A DNA stretch of 64,000 nt from Pontederia crassipes (GCA_030549335.1 CM060198.1:868001-932000), one strand, 5' to 3'; counted from the first letter of the stretch, positions 43,014 through 54,507 are shown. Translations and numbers: made by a program. Notes: a model not told the origin generated them from the letters alone.

Positions 43014-44521
43014 ACTCCCCTAAACCTATTTCTTTGCTTGTCCTCAAGCAATTAGGATCAACAAAAAAAAATCTTCAGATTTTCCTGACTACATTATAGA
43101 TAACCTTATATCTCCCTAGTCCTAAGACTTCTCTACATGAACATTATTTATGCATTAAAGACTTGTTAAACTCCTGACTTGGAACCATTGAAGCATGTGC
43201 TTTATAGACGTCAAATAAGATCGTCTTACACCTTCCACATAACTACCTCCTAAGACCTTGCACTAACCCTCAACTTACATTAACACTCAAAGTTGATCTG
43301 CACATGTAGAGGATAATTACCTGTCCTTGGGGTTCTACTAACCCTCTTTTCATCTACCCTTTTTTTATTTTTGCAGTTTCTCATCTTTTGCAAATTGGGA
43401 AACTGAAAAGAAAAAGAAGATTTCCATTGGGCACGAGCCTTGCCTTTCTTCCGAGAATACTTGACTTGGATGCTAGCGGTGCCATATGTGACATACTCAT
43501 ATTTTCCTCAAGTGAGGGTACAGAGGAGTAGTTATTTATAGAGAAGAGAAGTTGCCCATGATTTTCCTCACACTTTTTTTTTATTTTTTTTATGCTTGGG
43601 TGAGGCACTTGGGACCTTTATTAAATAAATAATAAAAACATTCCTCAACATACTCGAGAAGAGAAGTACAATTACGAGACATGTAGTAACAGTGTAACTT
43701 ATTATTTCTACAATGCAGCAGATCGGAATTAAGCATCATATAAGTAGGTGCAAATATAAGATCCTAGATGGAGTTATGTGCAAGGTCAGATTACATATCA
43801 CTCGCTTTGGTTCCAAGTCAAAGTCATTTATGTTTTTATGTTCTTCTTCAGGAATGTTCAAAATAAATCAATCATGCAGATTAGAGGATCAACATTGTCA
43901 TGTATAATGTTTCCTAATTCATGCTTGATAACATGCACTATTCCTTGACGACATGAGAGAATGCAAACACACACACATATCTATATATATGATAAGATAC
44001 ATTAACTCATGTATATTCAAAACATGCCAACAACATGGATTAAAAGATAAGGAGCTCATACATGACAGCTGGTTTGACTCGACACATACAAAAGCAAATA
44101 CTTAACGACAGAACTAAACTCACTACCGACCAGTAGACATTCATAACAACACACCGGCTCATGCTAACATTAGCTAACCTCTTTTTCCCTCAAACCTAAA
44201 ATAAACATTGTCCTCATTTCTAACATGTCAAAACATAAAATTAGGATTGAGGTAAAGAAAGCTCATATGCCATGTGGTGGAGGTGGGAACGCCGACCAAT
44301 CACTATGCTCAATGTGTTAGTCATTAATCTTGTAAACCATGGTCCAATCGCCTCCTAGCATGTCGATATCCTACAATGAGCATACATGCGTTGATGAGCG
44401 GCTACTTATTCCAAAAACATAATTCAAAAAATAAAATGATAAGAGAAAAATCTTGGGTTGCCTTCCAAGAAGCGCCTGTATTTAACGTCGTTGGCCCGAC
44501 GCATTGAATGATCATTCATAA

Positions 44522-45144
44522 TGAGATTAAGTCTAAGAAAAATATAAAGATGCAGAGAAAAATAAGAGTTTGTCTTAGCCATCTTGATCTCCTCCAAAAC
44601 AAGATCTGGACCCCTATTTTCATCTCTAAAAATCCCTTTTATAGTCCCCTCAAATTAGGGTTATAAGAATGCCCAGAATACCTAAACAATTAGCCCAACG
44701 TGACAAAAATAGGTCCAATACAACCTAGGATGAGGCGTTACGGTCTGTTGGATCAAGCCATATTAATTCTGGAGCACGATATGATTTGAAGGACTTTAAT
44801 ACGGGCAAATTGGTTTAAATACGGTCTGCCCATTTTTTTTGGTGCGCGATCGATATGACCTGAGGCAAAGTGGCAAAAATACGGCCAGCCCGTATTTTCC
44901 ACTGCGAGCTCAATATGACCTGAAGGAATTTAATATTGGCTGGAAGGCTTTCATACTAGCTGCCCGTATTGAGTCTCTATACATGTGTTTTTGCCAAACT
45001 TTTATCAGATTTTCACGATTCCTGAAACAAATCAAACAATAATGTAGATTCCGAAATCTTCGATGATTAAAGATGAAATAATATAAAACACATCAATCTT
45101 GACAATAATTATATTAAAATAATTGAATAAGCACACGATTATCA
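44522..45144 (-). repeat. Right (5') LTR of the short element
   Basis: Matches 42379-43013 along its length, including the AATACGG/CCGTATT motif cluster. Confidence 0.75.
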
Positions 45145-45225
45145 ATGCACACGAGAGCCGACTAGCGGAGGGCCTCTCTCTCCCACATGCGTTCGTCGAC
45201 GCATGTGAGACAGTGGAGGCGACGA

Positions 45226-46574
45226 CACTACAAGAAAATTGCATTTTTCCGATGGGCAGTTTTTGAAATCCGTCGTAATTTGCAATAGATTTTGCGACGA
45301 ATAGGTATCCGTCAGAATTTTCGACGATTGCAATCGTCAGAAATAAAAATAATAAATTATCAAATCTATTATATTATTATTTTATTTTTCGACATTTAGG
45401 AACGTCGAAAGTTCCGACGAATACGTCAAAACTTCCTTTCGATGGTCATAACTGTTGGTAAGTGAAAAATAATATAATATAAGTAGTATTTTATTAATAT
45501 AATTAGCGACAGTTCAGATCGTCGAAATTTTCAACGGTCTCTACCGTCGATAAACTAAAAAAATTAAATATTATATAATGTAAGTAGTATTTTATTATTA
45601 TAATTATTGACAGTTCGGGTCATCAAAAGTTTCATCAAAAGTAATTAAATATTATATAATATATAATATAAGTAGTATTTTATTACTATAATTATCGATA
45701 GTTCGGACCGTTGAGACTTTCGATGGTCTGGATCGTCGGTAATTTTAAAAGTAACTAAATATTATATAATAATATAATATAAGTAGTATTTTATTATTAT
45801 AATTATCGACAGTTAAGACCGTCGATAGTTTTGATGGTCTAGACCGCCAGTAATTCAAAAAATAATTAAATATTATAATCATATATATCATAATATATAT
45901 ATTATTAATATTTCTAAAATTTTTGACGATCATCACTGTCGGTAATTAAAATTAACTCTCCCGTTACTTTTTTTTTCGTTTTCCCACTTTCTCCTCTTTA
46001 TACCCCTATATATATATCTTCTCCCTCTCTCCTCTCTCAACTTCTTTCCCTCTCTCCTCTCTCAACCTCTCCTATCTTGCCGGCACGATGAACTCCCGAA
46101 CGACGACCCGGCGCCGGCGACCCTCTCCCTCTCTTTCTTTCTCTCTCCCCAGCGACTGGATCGGCTGCCTAGCAGTCGGCCGGATCGGCCGCCTAGCGGC
46201 CTGCGAATTTTTTTATATTATAAAAATTCATTGTGACGGTTGTGGCCATCAGAATGTTTTGACGGTGGCGACCGCCTGAACGTTTCGACGGTTGCGACCG
46301 CCGAAATATTTCAATAGTTGCGGGCAGCCTTCGGAACTTTCGACGGTTGTAGCCACCGAAACGTTTTGACGGTTGCGACCGCCGAAGTTTTGCGACGGTT
46401 ACAACCGTCCAAAGTTTTGACGGATTTTTTTTAATCATCGGAAATCATTTTCGATGACTTATTTTTTTATAGAACCTTTCCGTTGGTAAACCCATCAGAA
46501 ATAGCCTTTTTTGACGGTTTCTCTTAATTTTTCGACGGACGAAACCGTCGAGAAAAACCAATTTTCTTGTAGTG
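45226..46574. mobile_element. Non-autonomous CACTA transposon (1349 bp)
   Basis: Begins CACTACAAGAAAATTGCA and ends with its complement CAATTTTCTTGTAGTG. Flanks are CGA at left and TGA at right, a 3-bp target duplication with one difference. Subterminal regions are packed with CGACGGT and ACCGTCG motifs, many arranged as small palindromes. The centre has a TATATATATA stretch, a CT-rich leader and GC-rich sequence; no transposase is present. It lies inside the local inverted-repeat family: sibling copies at 41.49 and 41.82 kb show the uninterrupted site GGCGATGACCCC. Confidence 0.88.
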
Positions 46575-46579
46575 TGACC

Positions 46580-46745
46580 CCCCGCTTTTTTATTTTTAAT
46601 AATATTTGTTGATGAAAAAGAAATTAGCTGTGACGGTCATGAAAATAAAGAAACAAAAAATTCACGATTAGTGGTCAAGTAGACGAAACGTACAAAAAAT
46701 CAAAGTTAAAAAAGAAAAAGGGAAGGGTCGTCCCCCTCACGAGTT
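46580..46745. repeat. Third copy of the inverted-repeat arm
   Basis: GCTTTTTTATTTTTAATAAT, GATGAAAAAGAAAT and CAAGTAGACGAAACGTAC match the arm at 41.5-41.66 kb. The sequence 45145-45225 before the CACTA element is the other half of this copy. GC-rich, purine-run sequence to 47170 has no recognisable gene. Confidence 0.7.
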
Positions 46746-47199
46746 GCAAAAAGGGGCGACTCTCCCCTTTCCTCTCTCACGCGTGTAGAGAGGAACAAGG
46801 GACATCGCCCCCACCCCTCCCTTCCCCTGCGGTGAGCTTGCACAAAGGGAGACTAGCGTCCCCTCCCCCCTCCTTCCTCATGGCCGACGAGGGGGCAAAG
46901 GGGGGCCGGCAACCCCCTTTCTCCATCATTGGATGGAAGGAAGAAAGGGGTGTCAGCCTCTTTTTTTTGCTTCGCTGACTACAAGCAAAGAAGAAAAGGG
47001 ATGTCGACACCTTTTTTTCTCCATCGCCAGACGTGAGGGAGCAAAGGAGAAAAGGGAGGCCGGCGTCCCCTTTCCCCCTTCGCCGGCTGCAAGGGAGAAA
47101 AGGGGCACTGGCCCCCTTTTCTACTTCATTGGCAAAGGAGAAAAGGAGGGCCGCGAGGGAGGAAAAGGGGGCTTCGCCCCTATTTTTAGAAAAAGAAGC

Positions 47200-47990
47200 A
47201 TAATAGAGATCCTACTATTGTGAAATGGTATTCTATAATTCACAAGCACAAAGATGGAGGATTCATGAATCAAGCTTCTGACCAGCTTGTGGTACGAATA
47301 ATAGAATAAGTTTATCTATTAATTTAACTTTGCATTTTAATTCTATACTTTTTTTTCTTTATGCTAGAAAGGAAAAATAATGTGGTATGAGTTCAATTTA
47401 TTTTTTTAATTGGATAAATATTTTTATGTATCTTTTTCACTTCATAAGTTATTTTTTATTGAAAAAATATATTTGTGAAATACATTGAAACATTTTTCTT
47501 TCATGCACTGCAAGAAAGAGCTACTAGATTAATGACTATAGAAATTCAAGTATATAATGAAGTGATTAAGCCTGATCAATATGGTCGAGTAGTAGGTTAT
47601 GGACTTGGTGTTAATGCTAGAGAAATACAAGAATCTCAAAGATGTGCAAGAATGAGTACTAAAAGTGTTAATATTGAACAACTGATGCAAGCTTGTGCAG
47701 AGGAAATTGTGCGACGTGAATGTGATGAAATGGAATATCAATTTCAAAATAACATGTAGAAAATGAAAAATAATCATCGATAATAAATATCAGCTATGCA
47801 AGCTCAAATTGACACCATAACATCACTAGTATGGCATTTTAACCAGGGAAATGAAGATGAATTATCACATTCACAAGTAAGCACTCTTTCTTCCTTTTCC
47901 AATTTGTATAATGTAAAATTATACTATTGATACATTTTAATACTTATAAATTTATTATTTTTTTATAGGAACATGGCCAAAAAACTTGAA
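47200..47990 (+). pseudogene. En/Spm-associated transposase scrap (Transposase_24-like)
   Basis: Two exon-like blocks. Near 47.22-47.29 kb, IIHKHKDGGFMNQASDQLV is typical of the HKHKDG-F-(N/D)E segment of this family. After an intron-like gap, a block from about 47512 reads ERATRLMTIEIQVYNEVI, YGRVVGYGLGVNARE and a glutamate-rich coiled tail ending about 47759. The VxGxGxG motif matches the RVYGFG motif of the copy at 16.46 kb. The rest of the gene is absent. Sequence at 48.24-48.90 kb, with scattered GTGTC and GACAC motifs, may be this element's subterminal region, but I see no clean end. Confidence 0.6.
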
Positions 47991-48162
47991 GATTGCAAGG
48001 AATGATAAAGCTTCTGTCTTTTGTTACAGATTTTTTAGATCTATCATATATTTTCTTTTTTTCACTAGAGATGTGTGTGATTAAAAAATGATGTGTCACA
48101 AATTCTTTAGAATTTTTAATTTGATTACTTATATTTTTTATTTCTATGGTATGCAAAACCAT

Positions 48163-48168
<6 letters not shown>

Positions 48169-48194
<26 letters not shown>
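48169..48194. repeat. (TA)n microsatellite
   Basis: Short TA run following ACACACA. Confidence 0.85.
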
Positions 48195-49114
48195 GCATAT
48201 ACATGTTAAATGATATAATGAATTAATATTTATAAAATAATAATATAATTTAAGACACTAATTATGCGTCTTTAAATAACAACTAAGGTCATTTTTTAAC
48301 ATTTGCCAATTTTCAAATATGTCATTTTAAAAAAAATATAAATAAAAAAGAATTGAAGACACAAAATAAAAGTGTCCTTAAATGAACAACATTTATTTGT
48401 GATGCTCATTATAACATTCTTAATTGGCAACACCTGATAATGATGCATATAATAATGTCCTTACATAGAGATGCTAGTGATACAATATCAAATAGCGTCC
48501 CCAATTTAGCAATACAAATTAACAACATAAACAATAGTCTTCACATTTGTGTCGCATGATATCGATGCAAATATTAGCGTTTTAAAATTTTTGACACCAA
48601 GAATTAGGAAATTTTGAAAAGAAGCTAGCAACATAAGTTAAAATGTCTTAACTTGACAACGTCATCCAACAACACATGTAATTGTGTCATTAAAATAGAG
48701 TCGCAAGTGTGACGACGCCAAAAATAGAGTTTACAATTTATCAACACTGATTAGAGACAAAGCAATAAGTGTCTTAATATTTGATATGCATGTTAGCAAC
48801 ACAAACTGTTATGTCCCTAATATTGTTTTTGACACTAAGAATAAGGTCGCTTTTAAAAGCGCAGGTGACCGGTGTAAAGATGCAAAAATTGCATCCATAA
48901 GAATATAAATTTGCATCCAGAATTGTATGCACTACATCTTAATTATAATAACTTAATGCCGAAAAAATAATCGTATATCAAAATTCTGTTGAACTGGATG
49001 ATAGCTAAACTCCATCAACATATATTCGGTCCTTAGTTGTGTATAATAAGCTCCAAAGTAATTCATAGGACTTTTCAATACTTAAGAGATATGAGTAATT
49101 TCTTGAAAGCAAAC

Positions 49115-49309
49115 CCTTGCTCTCGTAGTGTTGGTTCTACTACATTGAGATAACAACTAACTAGTGACCAGGCATCAACTATGACATTTGGTATGCTGCT
49201 TATATTGACAAATCTGTTCATGACCATCTCAGGAAGTTCCCTGACTATTGTCACTTGACCCTTCAACGTGTCTATGAAATGATCTTCACCATAGATATCA
49301 CTAAATTCA
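49115..49309 (-). pseudogene. Lone exon of a GDP-fucose protein O-fucosyltransferase-like gene
   Basis: Between an acceptor (TTCTTTTTAG) and a weaker donor-like GTTTGC, the minus strand reads EFSDIYGEDHFIDTLKGQVT, IVRELPEMVMNRF and SLVSCYLNVVEPTLREQG. This resembles the DIYDxDxFI-L---V-VV-ELP segment and the following YYL-VV-P-L stretch of plant O-fucosyltransferase-like Golgi proteins. A second exon-like piece with a GTAAGA donor lies upstream near 49.55-49.60 kb (PPNLDPILGALHP); its identity is uncertain. No other exons are seen, so it is probably a relic. Confidence 0.6.
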
Positions 49310-50043
49310 CTAAAAAGAAGACAACAATAACCCATGTAAAAACACATGTAAAAAGAAATTTATGATCTTCATCTATGAACTGGATGGTCAAGAGTCTAGA
49401 AATTTATATCAAAACACATGTAAAAAGAAATCATGGCTATGCATGTAGGGAAGGATGCAGTATCAGTACAGCCCTCTTACACCAAAAGCTAGTCATGGTA
49501 ATGGAACTTTGAATTTCAGAGAAAAATTGTTTTGTTTGTTCTTACCTTGGATGCAATGCTCCCAAAATTGGATCCAAATTTGGAGGCTGAATCCTAGGCA
49601 GTGCTAATTACATTTGACATCGCAGCCGAAACATAATACAATAGAAGAATTAACCTAAAACACAACGGAAGACTTCATTGTCATATAAATTCCAAGATAC
49701 ATAACTAGCTCATGGGCTACATGGACTTCAAAATAAAGACTCAACATAAAACTCGAAATACATAAATGAGTTCATGTAAAAGTTCATAACTCAAGGCCCA
49801 TAAGCCATAAATATTTTTTGGTCCTTTTTTATGCATAATTCCCTTGAATATTTACCGCATCTTTTTTTTGCATGTAATTTTGACATCTCTGGGTGCACAA
49901 AAAAAATCATATCTGCGTGCACAAAAAAAAACGAAATTTCTTCCACGCGTACCCAAGGCATTCTTGGTGTTCTAGGATAATTTTTAAAACTTTTAACACA
50001 AGTCTTATCTACAATGAAATGATAATAACAATGAAACTTCAAG

Positions 50044-51409
50044 CTGTACAAGAATGCAACTTGCCATTTTCTGATAGAAAGAAATCTGTCGCAATTTGCG
50101 ACGGATTTTGTGACGGAAATGTTTCTGTCAGAAATGAAAATAATAAATTATATAATTTATTATATTATTATTTTATTTTTTGATAATTAGGAACATCGAT
50201 ATTTTTTAAGGATATCTATCTGTCGCAATTTTCGACGGTCGTGACCATCGGTAAATGTAAAATAATATAATATAAGGAGTATTTTATTAATATAATTAGC
50301 GACAGTTTAAACCGTCACAATTTTCGATGGTTCCGACAGTCGATAAATAAAAAGTAATATAATATAAGGAGTATTTTATTAATATAATTAGCGACAGTCC
50401 GAACCGTCACAATTTCCGACGGTTCCGACCGTCGGTAATAATTAGCGACAGTTTAAACCGTCGATAAAATAAAAAATAAATATTATATATAACTAAATAT
50501 AGTATTTTATTTTTATAATTAAATAATTTTCGACGATCACAATCGTCGGTAACTTTAAAAATAATTAATATTTACTTTTCCGACGGTCAGAGCCGTCGGT
50601 AATTAAAATTTCACTATCCCGCTTTTTTTTTCGTTTTCCCGCTTTCTCATCTTTCCACCTATATATATATAATCTTTTCCCAATCCCACCTTTTATTTCT
50701 TTCCCCCTCTCCTCTCTCTCTCCCTCTCCCTCTCCTTGCCGGCGAGACTCTCCCGACCGGACGTCAAGCATCGACCACCGACGACTCTCTCCCGCCGGCA
50801 TCCCTCTCCCCTTTTCTCTCGCTCTCTCCGGATCCAGCCGCGGGTCGCCGGATTCGGCTGCCTGGCGGTCAGATCCAGCCACTGGCGGTAGGACTCGGCC
50901 ACTGGTGGCCAGATCGGCTGCTTGGTTGCCGGATTCGGTCACGGGCAGTTGGATTCGCCCGCCCACGGCCGAATCTGGTTGCTGGTCGTCGGATCGGCTG
51001 GCTAATTTTTTTATATTATAAAAATTCTTTGCGATGGCTTTGAACATCGAAAGTTTCGGAGGTCGCGCGACGACCGCCAAAATTTTTTACGATTGCTACC
51101 ACTAATATTTGCGACGGTCGTCGCGATCGTTGAAAGTTTTGGCGGTCGCGATCGTCGAAAGTTTCGACGGTCGTGACCGCCGAAGTTTCGACGGTTTCGT
51201 CGACCGTCGTAAATATCGGCGATCGTGACTATTGGACTTCCGTCGAAATTTCTGACGTTTTTTCTCCAACCGTCGAAAATTGATTTGTGACGATCATTTT
51301 TTCGGACAAATCGATTCCGTCAAAAAAACCGTCGAAAATTGTCATTTTCGACGGTTTTCAAGAAATTACAGATGGTCGACTGTCTGTAGTTCCTATTTTT
51401 CTTGTAGTG
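50044..51409. mobile_element. Non-autonomous CACTA transposon, left end decayed
   Basis: Right end TTTTTCTTGTAGTG is clear at 51409. At the left, CTGTACAAGAATGCAACTTG looks like a mutated CACTACAAGAAAATTGCA, so that limit is approximate and no target duplication is seen. The layout matches the 45226-46574 element: CGACGGT/ACCGTCG subterminal repeats, a TATATATATATA stretch (about 50.66 kb), a CT-rich leader with TTGCCGGC, a GC-rich centre with GGATCGGCTG-type repeats, then TTTTTTATATTATAAAAATTC leading into the right repeats. The 171-codon frame in the centre has low-complexity composition and is not called as a gene. Confidence 0.75.
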
Positions 51410-51922
51410 AGACACAGGGTGGAGCTTCCTGCAATTCAAAGTTCAATGGTGTCATATTTACATACAAATGTAGTAATATCTGCTAATGACCAGAACATCT
51501 GCTCATGTAAAATCTATGCAGATAGACTAACAATCGCCAACAATACTTGGTGAGAATGGAGTTCTAATTACATTGGCAAACCTAGAAAGCTACGGCAGCT
51601 TTGTGAATGCCAAAAAGGAAAGGCCTACTCAACAAGTATAAAAAGGAGGCTCTCTTGTCGTTTGGCTTTTGAAATTTTCTTCAGGTGGTCAGTCAGCCGA
51701 CTTCACGAGATTCATTCAAGATAGGTGGTTTATATATATATGATGAGTATAAATTTTTTTTTGTTTTTTTCGGTGAGAGATGGGTATCAATTGTTGTAGA
51801 TCAAGAAGGAAAAAGCATGTCTCAATTTTTCTATGGCCACCCTTGTGCCCTATATGAGACCAAGTTGAAGGAATACAAAGGGCCATAGAATGATTTTCCC
51901 ATTTGGTTGGCTAGATTTTGAC

Positions 51923-52206
51923 GGGTAAATTACACGATTAGTCCCTCAACTTTGAGTCGATTTTCAACTGGTCCCCCAACTTCAATTTCTAATCAGAACG
52001 TCCTCCATCTTTTATTTTCTTATGTGAATAGTCCTCTGACCGATCGCAGGTTTCCGGTTGCCTTGCACACGTGTCATCTTTCTTTCTCATCCATGTCAGT
52101 TTGAGTCGGCCACATCATTATAAAAATTTAAAATAATAATAAAAAAAGGTGAGGTCATCCATATCATTAAAAAAATTTAAAAAATTTTAAAATATGAACT
52201 CTGACC
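51923..52206. repeat. Left terminal inverted repeat of the Pack-MULE
   Basis: Inverted partner of about 53150-53435. Similarity continues inward into the repeated CTCCTTCTCTCTCCC GC-rich segment to about 52.3 kb. Confidence 0.85.
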
Positions 52207-52409
52207 AGAGGGGGGTGATTGTCCCCCTCCTTCTCTCTCCCGCGCGACGAAAGAGAAGGGGAGAGAGGGAGGGGGGCGATCGCGCCCCTCCTTCTGTCTC
52301 CCACACAGCGAAAGAGAAGGAGAGAAAAGGAGGGGCGCGATTGCCCCCCTCCCTCTCTCTCCCACGTGAGCTCGCCATGCGGGAGAGAGGAGGGCGTTCT
52401 TGTCGTCGC

Positions 52410-53020
52410 TGGCGCCGGGTCGAGCTTCTCGAGGTGGTTGGTGGTGAATATGATCAGCCTCTCGCCGCCGCAAGTTGACCACAGGCCATCGATGAACTTG
52501 AGCAGACCCGACAAGCTTCTCGAGGTCGTCCATTTTTGTCTCCTTGGGCTTACGCTTGCTGGTGAGGTCGAGCGAGTAGTCGATGTCTTCGATGACGATA
52601 ATGGACTTGCTCGTGGTCTCGATGAACAGCATCCTCAGGTCCGTGTTGTTCTGGACGGACATGAGCTCGAGGTCGTAGATGTCGTAGTCCATGAAGTTGG
52701 CGATGTCGGCGATCATGGTGGACTTTCCGGTGCCCGGCGGGCCATAGAGGAGGTATCCGTGCTTCCACGCCTTCCCGATCTGGGCGTAATACTTCTTCAC
52801 GTTGCAGAAAGACTCCAGGTCAGAGATGAGATCTTGTTTCTTCACGGGATCCATGGCGATGGTGTCGAACGTCGAGGGGTGCTCGAACACGACGTGGCCC
52901 CACGTGCTCGTGTACAGCTTCTGCTTTTGGTTGCTGATCCTCACCTCGCGCCCGTGGCGCATGACGTGCGGGAGGTTGGAGTTGATGACGAGGTCGCGGT
53001 GCCGTCGGTGGAAAGTGAGA
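52410..53020 (-). pseudogene. Captured fragment of a BCS1-like AAA ATPase gene
   Basis: The minus strand reads part of a plant BCS1-like (HSR4/AATP1-type) AAA ATPase, a mitochondrial or ER membrane ATPase family linked to stress and defence. Present are LTFHRRHRDLVI, VVFEHPSTFDTIAMDP, KAWKHGYLLY, Walker A GPPGTGKST, the DYDIYDLELMSVQNNTDLR segment, LFIETTSKSIIVIEDIDYSL with Walker B, then SGLLKFIDGLWSTCGGERL and FTTNHLEKLDPA. The last part lies in a different frame, a one-base slip after DDLEKL (about 52.51 kb). The N-terminal membrane part and the C-terminal half are missing. The longest frame (328 codons, from 53163) starts and ends in terminal-repeat sequence, so any product would be chimeric. 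Confidence 0.85.
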
Positions 53021-53149
53021 CTAGGAGAGAGGAGGGGGGTGGGTGGGGGCGATCGCCCCCCTCCCTCTCTTTCCTTCTCTTTCGCCGTGCGGGAGAGAGA
53101 AGGAGGGGGGAGACTCTCTCCCGCATGGCGAGCCCCCTCCCTCTCTCCT

Positions 53150-53435
53150 CCGTCGGAGTTCATTTTTTTATTTTTTTAATGATGTGGACAATCTCATCTT
53201 TTTTTTATTTTTTAAAATTTTTATAATGACGTGACCGACTTAAACTAACGTGGATGAGGTGGATGAGAGAGAAAGGTGGCCACGTATGCAAGGCAACCGG
53301 AAAACCTGTGATCACCGGTCAGGAGGACTATTCGTGCAAGAAAATAAAAGATAGAGGACGTTCTGGTTACAAATTGAAGTTGGGGACCAGTTGGAAATCG
53401 ACTCAAAGTTAGTGGACCAATTGTGTAATTTACCC
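53150..53435. repeat. Right terminal inverted repeat of the Pack-MULE
   Basis: Inverted partner of 51923-52206, ending GTGTAATTTACCC. Confidence 0.85.
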
Positions 53436-53445
53436 AAATTTTGAC

Positions 53446-54507
53446 TTGATTACAATTTTTGTAAATTTGTTGTTTTACATCAAGCCTTAATAATCCTTTG
53501 GTAACCTCACTTTCTTTGATGGTTATAATATACGGCGATATGAGTGTCCTTTTCATTTTTAGACGGCAGACATGTTCGTTTACAGGAATTGTGATTGCTT
53601 CTTATATGCAGTTTTCACCCTCTTGAATATGCTATAGTTATTTTTTATATAACTACAGTTACTAAAATATAATATGACATGGATATAGTTATAATAACTA
53701 TATAGTTATTTTTTTGTATAACTCTTTACTAAAATTTTAGCATCAGATTTTGACCTCATTCTTATATCTGCTTAACTGGATTACTTACTTTTAGTTAATA
53801 ATAACAAATCATAATTGTTTAGATTTTAAGAATATCACATATCTTATATCATTGTTTTTAAATTTGAAAGATTACATATGTTAACAATATCAGCTTTAAT
53901 TATTATATATCTTATAATATACTTATAATCGTCAAGCACTTCGATCCTTCCTCCATTTTATTTCTTTTTTTCTCCTTTTTTGAATTATTTTATTCTATTT
54001 GACTTCATGCATACATTATTTAATGAAAAATTATGATAACTTAAGTCTATTAATTATTTTTAGTTAATAATGACAAATCATTATATTTTTAAATATAAAA
54101 GATTTCCTTTGTTTTATCTACTTAACTACATTAACTACTTTTAATTAATACAGAGAATTATAATTATAATTATTTTTAAATTTGAAAGATCACATATGTT
54201 AATCATATCACATTTAATTGTTGCTTAGAGTAAGATTTGGAAAAAAAATCTTATAAATATACGATATTATTTTAGATAAAATATCTAACAAATTGTCATT
54301 AGCAAATTTCTAATGCATTTGTCATAGCAATATTGCCGGTAACATTTGTCTTAGTTCAAATTGTAAAATATTTATAAATATGTTGTATACCAATAAATAA
54401 TACTTATATATTATAAATCATAATGAAAATATAAAATATGTTTTAATTATATATTTAAATTCATATTTAAAAATATAATTAAATCGAGTAAAAGGTGAGT
54501 AAGTTTC
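53446..54507. other. AT-rich intergenic region
   Basis: About 1 kb of AT-rich sequence between the Pack-MULE and the next CACTA element. No gene or repeat end was recognised. Confidence 0.65.

Larger units (their letters stand above)
42379..45144 (-). mobile_element. Short LTR retroelement (non-coding derivative, gypsy-related)
   Basis: Two direct repeats of about 630 bp (42379-43013 and 44522-45144), TG...CA, flank 1.5 kb without recognisable coding domains. Next to the left LTR the minus strand has a purine tract (TTTAGGGGAGT). The interior shares GGTTGCCTTCCAAGAAGCGC-like sequence with the 3' region of the Athila-like element. This puts the element on the minus strand and links it to that branch. 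No matching target duplication was seen, so it may be rearranged. The LTRs differ by roughly a tenth by eye, suggesting it is clearly older than the Athila-like copy. Confidence 0.7.
51923..53435. mobile_element. Pack-MULE carrying a BCS1-like gene fragment
   Basis: Long terminal inverted repeats start GGGTAAATTACACGATTAG at left and, inverted, GGGTAAATTACACAATTGG at right, about 85% alike by eye for at least 285 bp and continuing into GC-rich sequence. The flanks AGATTTTGAC (51913-51922) and AAATTTTGAC (53436-53445) form a 10-bp duplication with one difference, as for Mutator-like elements. No transposase lies inside; the cargo is a host-gene fragment. This is the signature of a Pack-MULE. 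Confidence 0.88.

Noticed and set aside
46777-47223. Overlapping frames in GC-rich purine runs on both strands
   Set aside because: They follow AAAGGGG/CCCCTTT-type low-complexity sequence derived from the local repeat family.
48240-48900. Complete third autonomous CACTA element around 46.9-48.9 kb
   Set aside because: Transposase scraps and GTGTC/GACAC motifs suggest one, but no CACTA terminus or target duplication could be located on either side.
50565-51080. 171-codon minus-strand frame in a CACTA element
   Set aside because: It runs through the GC-rich centre and CT-rich leader of a non-autonomous element; charged low-complexity composition, no family match.
52219-53226. 335-codon plus-strand open frame across the Pack-MULE
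   Set aside because: It is the antisense of the BCS1-like coding strand; GC-rich coding DNA often leaves the opposite strand open. Only the minus strand shows AAA ATPase motifs.
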